Below are positions 24,177 to 33,645 of a stretch of DNA of 64,000 bases, piece after piece. Source of the DNA: CAYXFD01 sp964464175 (lineage in GTDB: Bacteria; Cloacimonadota; Cloacimonadia; Cloacimonadales; JAJBBL01). The translations under genes were made by a program, and so were the position numbers. The stretch is taken from contig CAYXFD010000001.1 in the NCBI GenBank assembly GCA_964464175.1, positions 248,001 through 312,000 on the forward strand. Reading direction: 5' to 3'. The notes beneath the pieces were generated by a model, which worked only from the letters and a program-made list of their open reading frames with translations, was not told where the DNA came from and searched no databases. Every line of letters begins with the position of its first letter. Within the stretch, counting starts at the first letter, position 1.

Positions 24177-25508
24177 CTAAAGGACTCCGTGATCGAGCAT
24201 TGCTGAGGCAACTTTCATAAAACCGGCTATGTTACTCCCTTTGACATAGTTAACATAACCATTTTCATTTCCATACTCAACACATTGATTATGAATAGAG
24301 CGCATGATTGTCTGTAGTTTCTCATCTACTTCCTCTCTGCTCCAATTCAACCGCATACTGTTTTGGGTCATTTCCAGAGCTGAAGTGGCAACACCGCCGG
24401 CATTTGCTGCTTTTCCCGGACCATAAAGGATCTTATTTTCGAGGAATATCTTCACACCTTCCGGTACGGTTGGCATATTAGCCCCTTCGGAAACGCAGAA
24501 ACAACCGTTTTTAACGAGTTCAGCAGCTTCTTGTTCATTAATTTCATTCTGAGTAGCACAGGGGAGGGCAATATCGCACTTGATGCCCCATGGTCTTTTC
24601 CCTTGATGATATTCTGTTTTGAATTCCTCGGCGTATTCTTTCACTCTTCCCCGGCGAATATTCTTCAGTTCCATAAGGTAATCCCATTTTTCGCCTTTAA
24701 TTCCATCAGGATCATAAATAAAACCGTCGGAATCAGAGATCGTGACAACCTTGCCACCTAACATGTTGACTTTTTCGATGGCATACTGAGAGACATTTCC
24801 GGAACCGGAAACCACGACAGTCTTACCTTCGAGGCTGTCATTACGCGTTTTAAGCATCTCATCGGCAAAATAAACTGCACCATATCCGGTTGCTTCCGGC
24901 CTGATCAAGCTGCCGCCCCAAAGGAGTGATTTTCCGGTGAACACTCCGGTAAATTCATTCTTGATCTTTTTATACATACCGAACATATAGCCGATCTCTC
25001 TTTTACCAACTCCGATATCTCCTGCCGGTACGTCGGTGTTAGGTCCGAGATGGCGGAACAGTTCTAACATGAAAGATTGGCAAAACCTCATCACTTCACC
25101 GTCAGACCTGCCGCGGGGATTAAAGTCGGAACCACCTTTACCGCCGCCGATTGGGAGAGTGGTCAGACTGTTCTTGAATATCTGCTCGAATCCGAGAAAC
25201 TTAAGAATAGAGAGATTAACACTTGGATGAAAACGGAGTCCCCCTTTATAGGGACCGATAGCACTGTTGAACTCTACCCGGAAACCCCGGTTCACTTCAA
25301 CTTCACCATTATCAGCGACCCAGGGAACTCTGAACATGATAATTCTTTCCGGTTCGACTATTCTATCCAGGATATTTGCTTGTTGAAATTGCGGATTAGC
25401 CATGTAGATTGGCCAGATACTCTCGATAACTTCGGCGACAGACTGAATAAACTCAGGTTCATTCTGATTCTTAGCCTTTACTTTTTGCATAAATTCTTGT
25501 AAACTCAT
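24177..25508 (-). CDS. gdhA: Glutamate dehydrogenase, NADP-type
   Basis: 443 residues, the length of hexameric bacterial GdhA, interconverting glutamate and 2-oxoglutarate plus ammonia. The substrate region GPYKGGLRFHPSVN and the block PIGGGKGGSDFNPRGRSD, with the catalytic lysine and GGSDF, fit the NADP-preferring small subfamily; PAGDIGVGKREIGYM and ATGYGAVYF follow, then the Rossmann loop VVSGSGNVSQ. In a fermenter it would handle nitrogen from amino acids, and P5C dehydrogenase in this window would feed it glutamate. A GGAGG site precedes the ATG, and a promoter is readable about 80 bp upstream. Confidence 0.97.
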   Translation of the reverse strand: MSLQEFMQKVKAKNQNEPEFIQSVAEVIESIWPIYMANPQFQQANILDRIVEPERIIMFRVPWVADNGEVEVNRGFRVEFNSAIGPYKGGLRFHPSVNLSILKFLGFEQIFKNSLTTLPIGGGKGGSDFNPRGRSDGEVMRFCQSFMLELFRHLGPNTDVPAGDIGVGKREIGYMFGMYKKIKNEFTGVFTGKSLLWGGSLIRPEATGYGAVYFADEMLKTRNDSLEGKTVVVSGSGNVSQYAIEKVNMLGGKVVTISDSDGFIYDPDGIKGEKWDYLMELKNIRRGRVKEYAEEFKTEYHQGKRPWGIKCDIALPCATQNEINEQEAAELVKNGCFCVSEGANMPTVPEGVKIFLENKILYGPGKAANAGGVATSALEMTQNSMRLNWSREEVDEKLQTIMRSIHNQCVEYGNENGYVNYVKGSNIAGFMKVASAMLDHGVL

Positions 25509-25589
25509 TCAATACCTCCAACGTTCTTTTTACTTACGATAACGGGTAAACAACACCAAACCCAACTATTCCGGTCCTCTAATTCCGTG

Positions 25590-25618
25590 ATAATCAAGCT
25601 TAGTATTTCTTCTGACAA
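25590..25618 (-). promoter_or_regulatory. Sigma-70-type promoter for gdhA
   Basis: Minus strand: TTGTCA (25613-25618), 17-bp spacer, GATTAT (25590-25595). Five of six and four of six consensus positions match. The leader to ATG 25508 would be about 75 nt. No stable leader hairpin was seen. Confidence 0.5.
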
Positions 25619-25755
25619 TGCTTACCAAATATGAGCAGCCACCTCCTTAATTTGTATTACGGTTTTTCCCGACAGGATAAGCTATTTTCTTTCTTAGCCT
25701 GACGTAAAGCCGGAAGACAATGATCGGAACTTTCGGGTTATGCCCTAGAAACTCG

Positions 25756-28700
25756 CTAAGGGAGATCATTACCCGGTTTAAAGATCACTGCTGCCCCCTT
25801 TCTTCCGTCGATCTTAACAATGAAAGGGCTTTCATGGCGCAGATGAATGAAATGTTCGGTTCGTTGAATAGGCTTTTGGCTCATTAACCATTTCCAGTTT
25901 ATCATATCTTCATGATAGGGGATCGTGAAGTAGCCTACATTCATGGCAAACACGTTCTGAAAGAAGTGACTACCCTGAGAGGCTTCCACGATGAAATTCT
26001 TCAATCCTACCTCTACGATAATCTTAGCCTTATTGATCTGAGACCATTTGACCGGAATACCGAGGAAACGGTCACTGGAACCCCATCTGCCGGGACCGAT
26101 CAGGATATAATTCCTCCCTTCCTGACGCAGCTGTTCATTCAGCTTATCGATCTCTTCTTTCATGATGAGGGTTTTGCTGTTATCGAACAACTCCGGAACC
26201 AGGAATACAACATCGTGGATATCTTCAACGACACCGTTTCCCAAAGCATGAGTCGAAAACAAGAGCAGGTTGTCCTTGTTTATGGATTGGATATCCAGAT
26301 TTAATCTTTCCTTACTCACATTGAGTGGTCTGATCTGCAGAAGATAAAAGGAGGGGATTGACTTATCCTCCGTTTCTCTGATCTTTTGAGGCAAATTGTT
26401 TTCAACTGCTTTCGATTGCCCGGAAGACTCCGGCAGAGCAGGGTTTTGTTTCTCTGTTTCTTCTTCCAGATTAACGGCAAATTCAATCTCAACCGGAATA
26501 CCCATTGCTTTCTCTCCAATCTTTAGAATGATCTTAAGCAGGTCGGAGAGAGGAATCAAATCGAAATAGGTTATAGCCCGGAAAGTTATTACTCTCGGTC
26601 CTTTGGCAAAGGTACCCTCAATAAAGGTGTTATTCTCATAGTCCCAGACAGAAGTAAGATCGATGAGCGGACCCTCTTTTTCTTTATTAGTTATTCTCAG
26701 TTTGGTTATTGTGTTGTCCTCTCCCTGGGAGACATCTATATCATCGGCTTCCAGGGGAATAGCATAGAAGTGAGTTTGACTATATTCAACAATTCTGAAG
26801 GGCTGCATAAATTCAATTTTGGGATAAACCGGACAGAAACTGTAACTCTTTTCTCTGTCCACGACCGATTTACCTAATCCGGCTGCTAAAGAGACTATTC
26901 CATCGTTGTGTTTTATATAAGAGGTGGGATAATAATTATAGGACTGGGCAACTCCGGAGAAATGGGGGTAATAGTGGGAATCATATTTCCTGCCGACAAC
27001 AGTTTGCAGGATAACGGCCATCTTTTCTTCTTCCAGCTTATAACTGATACCTTCGATATAATCCCGGGTATTCTTCAGATAGATAGAGGCATAGATAAGC
27101 TTAATGGCATCTGTAAGTCTTTGTAAACGGATTTCAGGATCGGGATTACTGTTAGGAAGCATAAAAGTTCTGTAAACTCCGGCAAAGGGCTGTGACTGAG
27201 AATCTTCTAAAAGACCGGATGATCTGACGGCAAGAGGCTTAGAATTAATATGCAGATAGGTCTTCAAACGGGCGATCAGTTCATCTGAGAGATCACCGGC
27301 AAGAAACTTCTCATCAATCTCTCTGTCCGAATAGCCGGAAAAGTCAAGATTAAGCTTGTTTCTTTCGATAAAACGGTCAAATTCATCTGTTCCGATAATT
27401 GCAGTGCAGGGCAGCTTGATATTGATTTCCTTATAATGCTCGTCAATTTCCATTGTTTCCATGAGAGCATTGAGAAAAGCCAGTCCTCTTCCTTTACCGC
27501 CAAGAGAACCTTCAGCTAACCTCACTATCTGTTTTTCATCGGAGAGACTATCCTCATTGAAGGCTACGATCTTACCCCGGTTCTTTTGACGATTAACGAA
27601 CTGAAAAACAGCAATCAGATATTCTCTAAGAGAGTTAATATCAGGAAAGTCTTCAATCCTTTTTCCGGCGATTACCTTAGCCACCTGGAATTCACCGTGG
27701 GCAATGAGCCAGATGGAAAAGTGGTTTAACCCGGAGTGGTATTCCAGAGAGTCATCGGAAATTGTTTTCAGTTTAGCCTTGAAATCTCTCATCGTTCTGG
27801 CCGTGTCGATGATCTTGCCGTTTTTTTCCCGAAAGAGGAAATCGCCGAAACCCTGGCTTGTATGGAGAAATTCAAGGAAATCCCGCCAGAAGGTAGAAGA
27901 TCCTTCATAAAGATAGTTGAGACCATCCTGCAAGGCATTTTTGATGATACCCTGATCAGAGGAATGAAGCAATAATGCGGTTTTATTGTCATTTTCTCTG
28001 ATTTTTCGGAAAAAAGCCAAACCGTCGATTTTGTAACAGAGATACGGTCTTTTATCAACTACGGAGTTTTCTGCTGAGATTATACAGGTTATGTTCTCTT
28101 TATATTTCTCATAAACCTCCTCCGCTTCTCTCAAGGTATGAACGAGTAAGACTTTAGGCCTTGCCCGCATGCGGAGGTGTTTATTAACATCATTAAGTTC
28201 TTCTTTGATCAACCGCTGGGTTTGCTGAACGAGTTCGTAGTAAATGAGCGGAAGAAATCTGGAATAGTATCTTACTGACTTCTCATAGAGCAGAATTACC
28301 CGTGTCAATCCGGTCTTGGTATCTTGCTCGACGTTTCGTTTATCTTCGATTAATTTGAGCATGGTTAGAAAGATCTTGGCATCCCCTTCCCAATAGAAGA
28401 TATCGTCAAAATATTCTCTGTATTCAGACTTTTGCTCGAAGAAAACAGGATTCAGTGTTTGATTTAACAAGAGTAATACCGGCATTTCCTTATCAAGAGC
28501 CTTAACCTCTTTTGCCAGCTCAAGAGATGATATCCTTCCTACATTTTCCAAAGTAATGACCAGATCAAATTTCTCTTTACGGATTATATTTAATGCTTCT
28601 GCAGCGGAAGGGACAGTTGTAATTCTGGGGTAATTAGACAGGTCAAGCTGTTGATATTCACCAAAAAGCTGTAAAGAGAGATTTCCGTCCTGTTCCAGTA

Positions 28701-28833
28701 TGAAAGCATCGTAGAAGGTAGAGACGAGCAGAATATCTCTGATGCGATACTTCATCAGATCATGAAAAGAATCCTCGCCAAATTTGAATTTGTTGTAATA
28801 ATAAATAAGATCGGTAAGTTCTAACTTACTCAT
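25756..28833 (-). CDS. PEP/pyruvate-binding ATP-grasp protein with degenerate receiver domains (copy 1)
   Basis: 1025 residues. The N-terminal 330 residues contain two receiver-like modules (DILLVSTFYDAFILEQDG to VLLLLNQTL, and PKVLLVHTLREAEEVYEKY onward); the expected phosphoacceptor Asp is replaced (DLVITLENVG). From about residue 430 comes the ATP-grasp part of PEP synthase/PPDK: AEGSLGGKGRGLAFLNALM, GTDEFDRFI, AVRSSGLLEDSQSQPFAGVY and LLQIRPL near 850. The C-terminal block GPGRWGSSDRFLGIPV is shared with copy 2. The phosphohistidine swivel and the TIM-barrel PEP domain are absent, so it cannot be an ordinary PEP synthase. It lies between copy 2 and gdhA. The role is unknown. Confidence 0.85.
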   Translation of the reverse strand: MSKLELTDLIYYYNKFKFGEDSFHDLMKYRIRDILLVSTFYDAFILEQDGNLSLQLFGEYQQLDLSNYPRITTVPSAAEALNIIRKEKFDLVITLENVGRISSLELAKEVKALDKEMPVLLLLNQTLNPVFFEQKSEYREYFDDIFYWEGDAKIFLTMLKLIEDKRNVEQDTKTGLTRVILLYEKSVRYYSRFLPLIYYELVQQTQRLIKEELNDVNKHLRMRARPKVLLVHTLREAEEVYEKYKENITCIISAENSVVDKRPYLCYKIDGLAFFRKIRENDNKTALLLHSSDQGIIKNALQDGLNYLYEGSSTFWRDFLEFLHTSQGFGDFLFREKNGKIIDTARTMRDFKAKLKTISDDSLEYHSGLNHFSIWLIAHGEFQVAKVIAGKRIEDFPDINSLREYLIAVFQFVNRQKNRGKIVAFNEDSLSDEKQIVRLAEGSLGGKGRGLAFLNALMETMEIDEHYKEINIKLPCTAIIGTDEFDRFIERNKLNLDFSGYSDREIDEKFLAGDLSDELIARLKTYLHINSKPLAVRSSGLLEDSQSQPFAGVYRTFMLPNSNPDPEIRLQRLTDAIKLIYASIYLKNTRDYIEGISYKLEEEKMAVILQTVVGRKYDSHYYPHFSGVAQSYNYYPTSYIKHNDGIVSLAAGLGKSVVDREKSYSFCPVYPKIEFMQPFRIVEYSQTHFYAIPLEADDIDVSQGEDNTITKLRITNKEKEGPLIDLTSVWDYENNTFIEGTFAKGPRVITFRAITYFDLIPLSDLLKIILKIGEKAMGIPVEIEFAVNLEEETEKQNPALPESSGQSKAVENNLPQKIRETEDKSIPSFYLLQIRPLNVSKERLNLDIQSINKDNLLLFSTHALGNGVVEDIHDVVFLVPELFDNSKTLIMKEEIDKLNEQLRQEGRNYILIGPGRWGSSDRFLGIPVKWSQINKAKIIVEVGLKNFIVEASQGSHFFQNVFAMNVGYFTIPYHEDMINWKWLMSQKPIQRTEHFIHLRHESPFIVKIDGRKGAAVIFKPGNDLP

Positions 28834-28898
28834 TACAAGACACCGGCTTCAATATCCTTCATCTGCTTTCTGTTCTCCCCATAATTTTGAGTTTCTCC

Positions 28899-31865
28899 TT
28901 ACTTCTCGATCAAGGCAATTCCCTTTTTCCCGTCCATTTTAATGATCAAAGGATGAGGAGTCCGGACATGGACAAAATATCCGGTTCGCCTAACCTCTTG
29001 TTGTTGTTCCAGCCATTTCCAATCAATAAAATCTGTCTCGGATACAAAGGGAATAGTGAAATAGCCAACTTGCATAGCTACAATATTGTGAAAGAAGTGG
29101 GTTCCCTGAGAGGCTTCGATCAGAAAGTCTTCTAATCCGGTTTCCACTATAACCTTCGCTTTGTTTATCTGAGCCCAGCGAACCGGAATTCCCAAAAACC
29201 TGTCTCTTGAACCCCATCTGCCCGGTCCAAACAAGATATAGTCGCGGTCTTTCCTTTTCATATCCTCATTCAGTTTTTCAATCTCTTCCTGCATCTGAAT
29301 GGTCTCGGTCTTGTTGAATTTATCGTGATCCAGATAGATAATATCTGTAATGTTATCGATTATTCCATTTCCCATTCCCTTTTCCGTATAGAGAAACAGT
29401 CTCTCTTTATCTATGTTTTCCGTATCGATGTTATAACTCTCGATGGCGATAGATAAAGGCCTGATCTGAAGTATATAGAAAGTGGGAAGGATTCCGTTCG
29501 GGCGGTCTTCACTGAGATTAACCGCAAACTCTATCTCTACCGGTGTACCCAGAGCTATCTCTCCGATCTCCAATATCTCCTGCAATACTTCAGCGAAGGG
29601 GATAGAACTGTATTTCAGGATTCCCGGGAAGGTCAAGACCCTGATCCCCGGAGTAGTCAGGGAATCGACGAAACGATTGTTTTGATAGTCCCAGACAGTA
29701 GCCAGGTTCTTTAACGAACCCTCTTTTTCAGCTGTTTTCAGGTCGAGTTTGACCAAGGTGGCATCATCACCCTCTTTTAGATCAAAACTGTTCTGTTCCA
29801 GGCTTAAAGCATAGAAATCTTTCTGAGAGCTTTTTATCCTTTCCCCCGGCTCTAATGGTTCGAGTTTTGGATACTTCGGACAAAAACGGTAGTTCTCTTT
29901 CCCTTCTACAACTGACTTGCCTAATCCCAGAGCGATTGAGGCGATCCCGTCCGAATTCTCCATATAGGAGGTGGGGTAGAAGTTGTAGGATTGGGCTGCC
30001 CCTGAAATATGAGGATAATAATGGGTATCATTGAAGTTTGTACCCACTATCTCCTGAATGATAACAGCCATTTTCTCTTCTTCGGTTTTATAATTGAGGC
30101 TCTCTATGTAAGTTCGGGCATTTTTGGAATAGACCGAAGAAAAGACAAGTTTTATGGCATCGGTTAACTGCCGGATCCTTATCTCCTTATCAGGATTGTT
30201 ATTTGGAAGCATGAAAGTTCGATATACTCCGGCAAAAGGCTGAGACTGTGAGTCCTCAAGTAAACCGGATGATCTGACGGCAATAGGATACTCAATGCTG
30301 TCGATATAGATACTGATCTTGCTCTGCAAATCAGCAGAGAGTTCCCCCTTAAGGAACATCTCATCGATCTGCCGGTCAGTCATGTTCATTATCGAGTCAT
30401 CGATATTAAGACCATCAACAAAAGAATCAAACTCATTAGTACCGATAATGGCTGTACTGGGGAGCGAAATTCTGACTTCCGGATATTTTTCATCAAACTC
30501 CATAGTGACAAAGAGAGCATTCAGAAAAGCCAGTCCTCTCCCTTTCCCGCCAAGTGATCCCTCTGCCAAACGGATTATCTGGTCAACTTCAGTCAGGCTG
30601 ACGGGATCAAAATTGATGATCTTGCCCCGGCTTTTATCACGCCGGACTTCTTCGAAGATCTTCAATAGAAAAGTGCGTAAATCCTTAACAGTTGGGAAAT
30701 CGGTTGCTTTCATTGGGCGTATTCTTTTTGCTAACACGACTTCTCCGTGAGCTACAAGCCAGTTGGAAAAGTGATTGCTGTTACTGTGATACAAGAGTGA
30801 TTCTTCGGGAAGCTTTTTGAGTACTCTTTCGATGTCATTAAGGGAGGATATGCGGTCTATTTCTTTGTTATCATTGTCTCTGAAAACCAGATCACCAAAC
30901 CCCAGATTGTTGATGATAAACTCTCTCAGGTTGTGCAGGAGTTTTTTAGAGTTTTTATCGATAAAGAAGACTCCGAGTTCTTTGGCTTTTTGGGCGTTCT
31001 CTCTTTCGGATGACTGTAGTATTATGGGTATGTCCTGTTGTTCATTTGTTATGGTCTTGATAAGCTTTATACCTGCTTCATTGTCGAGTTGACCCCGGTA
31101 GGAGTATTTTACATCAGAAATAACACAGACTATATATTCCTTGTATTTTTCGTAGATATGATAGGCTTCTTCATAACTATGAACCAATAATACTTTCGGA
31201 CGAGCCCGCATCCTTAACCTTTTGTTGATATCCGTAAGCTCTTCGTTGATCAATCTCTGCGTCTGTCTCATTATTACCGAATAGAGCAGTGGTAAGAAAA
31301 TCGAATAATAATGAACAGAGTCCTCTACCAGAAGGATAACCCTGACCAGTCCTATCTCCGTGTCATGATCGACATTGAGCTGATCCTCGATACTCTTGAC
31401 CATTGCCAGAAATAGCTTTGTATCGCCATTCCAGATAAAGACATCATCGATACAATCCATGTCGCCTTTGTGATTCTCGACTATAACCAGATCAGACTGA
31501 ACATTGAGAAGCAGAAGAACCGGCAAATCCTTATTCTTTTGCTTGATCAGTTTGCTTAATTCAAAAGGATCGATCTCTCCGATCCTCATCATCAGGATCA
31601 CCAGATCATAATCCTGCTCGGATATCTTTTGCAGGGCATCTCTGCCGGAAGGAACACTGGTTACCCGGGGCGCCGTGCTCAGATTAAGCTGGCGGTATTC
31701 TCCGAAGATCTGCTCCGAGAGGCGGCCATCCTGTTCAAAAATAAAGGCATCGTAAAAGGTGGAAACAAGTAAGATCTCTTTGATCTGCCTGCTTATCAGG
31801 TTGTGGAAAATATCTTCCCCGAACTTGAATTTGTTGTAGTAGTAGTTTAACTCTTCCATCTTCAT
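28899..31865 (-). CDS. PEP/pyruvate-binding ATP-grasp protein with degenerate receiver domains (copy 2)
   Basis: 988 residues, a tandem paralogue of the next gene downstream, with the same layout: pseudo-receivers (EILLVSTFYDAFIFEQDG, with DLVILMMRIG where the phospho-Asp should be; then PKVLLVHSYEEAYHIYEKY), ATP-grasp region with AEGSLGGKGRGLAFLNALF, AVRSSGLLEDSQSQPFAG and ILQIRPL, and the C-terminal GPGRWGSRDRFLGIPV block. It lacks an acidic linker seen in copy 1 around residue 830. It starts with MKMEELNYYYNKFKFGED, almost the same as copy 1, preceded by GGAG. The order ddl, copy 2, copy 1, gdhA on one strand suggests linked expression, although a hairpin lies after ddl. Confidence 0.85.
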   Translation of the reverse strand: MKMEELNYYYNKFKFGEDIFHNLISRQIKEILLVSTFYDAFIFEQDGRLSEQIFGEYRQLNLSTAPRVTSVPSGRDALQKISEQDYDLVILMMRIGEIDPFELSKLIKQKNKDLPVLLLLNVQSDLVIVENHKGDMDCIDDVFIWNGDTKLFLAMVKSIEDQLNVDHDTEIGLVRVILLVEDSVHYYSIFLPLLYSVIMRQTQRLINEELTDINKRLRMRARPKVLLVHSYEEAYHIYEKYKEYIVCVISDVKYSYRGQLDNEAGIKLIKTITNEQQDIPIILQSSERENAQKAKELGVFFIDKNSKKLLHNLREFIINNLGFGDLVFRDNDNKEIDRISSLNDIERVLKKLPEESLLYHSNSNHFSNWLVAHGEVVLAKRIRPMKATDFPTVKDLRTFLLKIFEEVRRDKSRGKIINFDPVSLTEVDQIIRLAEGSLGGKGRGLAFLNALFVTMEFDEKYPEVRISLPSTAIIGTNEFDSFVDGLNIDDSIMNMTDRQIDEMFLKGELSADLQSKISIYIDSIEYPIAVRSSGLLEDSQSQPFAGVYRTFMLPNNNPDKEIRIRQLTDAIKLVFSSVYSKNARTYIESLNYKTEEEKMAVIIQEIVGTNFNDTHYYPHISGAAQSYNFYPTSYMENSDGIASIALGLGKSVVEGKENYRFCPKYPKLEPLEPGERIKSSQKDFYALSLEQNSFDLKEGDDATLVKLDLKTAEKEGSLKNLATVWDYQNNRFVDSLTTPGIRVLTFPGILKYSSIPFAEVLQEILEIGEIALGTPVEIEFAVNLSEDRPNGILPTFYILQIRPLSIAIESYNIDTENIDKERLFLYTEKGMGNGIIDNITDIIYLDHDKFNKTETIQMQEEIEKLNEDMKRKDRDYILFGPGRWGSRDRFLGIPVRWAQINKAKVIVETGLEDFLIEASQGTHFFHNIVAMQVGYFTIPFVSETDFIDWKWLEQQQEVRRTGYFVHVRTPHPLIIKMDGKKGIALIEK

Positions 31866-31888
31866 AAAAGATCACTCCGTGATACGGA

Positions 31889-31909
31889 AAAAGGAACGAG
31901 GTTCCTTTT
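31889..31909 (-). terminator. Intrinsic terminator after ddl
   Basis: A 9-bp stem (31889-31897 with 31901-31909) and 3-nt loop. On the minus strand it ends in a T-run, 50 bp past the ddl stop and just upstream of the copy 2 gene. The loop is tight but the arrangement is typical. Confidence 0.65.
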
Positions 31910-31958
31910 GCATTTTATTGCTGATTGCTTCTGCTGCTGCACACATGTTATTTCTCGC

Positions 31959-33077
31959 TTATTTCAGCCGCAGAAGTGAAAAACTTATTATTTTGTCGAG
32001 CAGTTCAGGAAAGGATAAACCTGCTTCTTTTGCTGCCATCGGGGTTAGACTAAGGGAGGTCATTCCGGGTAATGTGTTGATTTCCAGAAAATAAAAGTCC
32101 TGCTTATCGTAACGAAAATCGACACGAGCATAACCGGAACAGCCGAAAGCCTTGTATAGTTTTACGCTTTCTGCTTGGATTGTGCTTGTTTCTTCCCGGG
32201 ATAACGATGCCGGAACATCGTATATGGTCATTCCTTTCGTATATTTACTCCGGTAATCATACCAGCCATCTTTTACCTTGATCTCTACTACCGGAAGAGC
32301 TGTTTCTCCCAGGATACTAACCGTAAGCTCAGAGCCGCTGATATACTTCTGAACGATAACCCGGTTGCTATATCTGAAAGCTGCTTTCAGAGCAGTGACC
32401 AAAGCAGCCCGGTAATCGGCAGATTCTGAATTCAACTCCTGCTCCCCTTTTGCTCGAATCTTATCCCTGATGAGCGTGATACCGACGGAAGAACCTGAAG
32501 AATTGGGTTTAACTACAAGGGGAAACCCGATCTGCTTTTCAATATTATCCAGATTATTACTGATTAACAAGTCAGTTTCTGTCTCATCCGGTGTCTCTCT
32601 CTCCAGAACAAGATAATCGGGTATCAAAGCCCCCAGAGATGAGGCTAAGATAAAACTCAGCTGCTTGTCCATGCAGAGAGCACTCGCTTTCATATCTGAA
32701 CCGGTGTAAGGGATATTTAATAGAGAGAGGAAAGACTGAACTGCTCCATTCTCACCGCTGCCACCATGTAAGCCGATGAATACGATGTAAGGGGCGAGTT
32801 CTTTAAGTTTCTCTCCCAGCCGGAGATATGCTCCGGAAATTGCCTGTATGAAAGAAGGGGTGGTAAGGACTTCCGAATATTCAAAGAAGTTTCCCCTATC
32901 TAATATCCCAATGAGCTGATCATAGTAAGGTGTATCTGCCAGAAAATCCATAGGATCAAGGGGAATTGTCTGATAACCAAATTCTGCTAAAGCTTTGGCG
33001 ATCGCTGCTGAAGATTTAAGGGAAATCTCTCTCTCTTCGGAAAAACCACCTTGTAAAATGACAACTGTTTTTGTCAT
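31959..33077 (-). CDS. ddl: D-alanine--D-alanine ligase
   Basis: 372 residues, an ATP-grasp ligase that makes the D-Ala-D-Ala dipeptide for peptidoglycan. Family motifs: VVILQGGFSEEREISLKSS at the N-terminus, GLHGGSGENGAVQSFL near 105, PYTGSDMKASALCMDK, VVKPNSSGSSVGITLI near 190, GYARVDFRY and EINTLPGMTSLSLTPMAAKEAG at the metal and ligand end. Somewhat longer than E. coli DdlB (about 306) owing to small insertions. GAGG precedes the ATG. A TTGACA at 33147-33152 on this strand could be its -35; the -10 is poor. Confidence 0.96.
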   Translation of the reverse strand: MTKTVVILQGGFSEEREISLKSSAAIAKALAEFGYQTIPLDPMDFLADTPYYDQLIGILDRGNFFEYSEVLTTPSFIQAISGAYLRLGEKLKELAPYIVFIGLHGGSGENGAVQSFLSLLNIPYTGSDMKASALCMDKQLSFILASSLGALIPDYLVLERETPDETETDLLISNNLDNIEKQIGFPLVVKPNSSGSSVGITLIRDKIRAKGEQELNSESADYRAALVTALKAAFRYSNRVIVQKYISGSELTVSILGETALPVVEIKVKDGWYDYRSKYTKGMTIYDVPASLSREETSTIQAESVKLYKAFGCSGYARVDFRYDKQDFYFLEINTLPGMTSLSLTPMAAKEAGLSFPELLDKIISFSLLRLK

Positions 33078-33645
33078 CTCTAAACCTCAACTATTAATTT
33101 GGATCAAGAAGATCACCTGTCAGTAGAATTTTCATGTCCGGTGAGGTGTCAAGGAAATAATTCCCCAGTCGAGTATTTTTTACCCGCCCCAGCTGGGTTG
33201 ATTTCCCTGTCGAAGGGGATTTATTCCCCGATTTGGCCGTAGAAAAAAAATCAAACACTTCTCTCTGCGGAAAATTTCTCCGGAGATAAGACCGCTTTTC
33301 TCTCCCAACAGACCTCAGTTATTATTCTCAATTTGAGACTGTTATTAGACAAATGAATCAATAAGTAGTTTTGTTAGCTTTGTTAGTCTAAAAAAGTGGG
33401 CTGATTTCTCATTATCCACGGATATTTTGGTTTTTACAGGCAGAGGAATGATTTTTCTTTTGATTATAGTTCCTGACCTGCATTGAGCGAAGCGATAATG
33501 CAGGTCAGGAACAAAATCCTTTTGGGGTGGCGGGCGGGTATAGAAAAAAACAGTCTGCTCAATTTTTGCAGTGATCTCTGCTCAAATATCACTTGACAGG
33601 GGTTTTAGTCGTTTTGCTGTACTCATCATGAATTCAGGATAAGTG
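33078..33645. other. Long divergent intergenic region between ddl and the ClC gene
   Basis: 568 bp without a gene. It contains a minus-strand TTGACA at 33147-33152 (toward ddl), a short GGGGA/TCCCC hairpin near 33215-33230, the large hairpin at 33469-33512 and a plus-strand TTGACA at 33593-33598 with a weak TGTACT at 33618-33623 (toward the channel gene). The rest is low-complexity A/T-rich sequence with no further structure I can support. Confidence 0.5.
33469..33512. repeat. 16-bp perfect inverted repeat with 12-nt loop
   Basis: Arms 33469-33484 and 33497-33512 match perfectly; the loop is GAGCGAAGCGAT, with a further GC/GC pair inside. Both neighbouring genes are transcribed away from it, so it is not their terminator. 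It may end a small untranslated RNA, bind a regulator or be a dispersed intergenic palindrome. Confidence 0.85.

Noticed and set aside
25641..25648. Strong orphan ribosome site (AAGGAGGT on the minus strand)
   Set aside because: No ATG, GTG or TTG at workable spacing opens more than about 20 codons; probably chance or a remnant.
30319..30750. 143-codon plus-strand frame
   Set aside because: Lies wholly opposite the ATP-grasp copy 2 gene; its serine- and arginine-rich product is typical of an antisense shadow.
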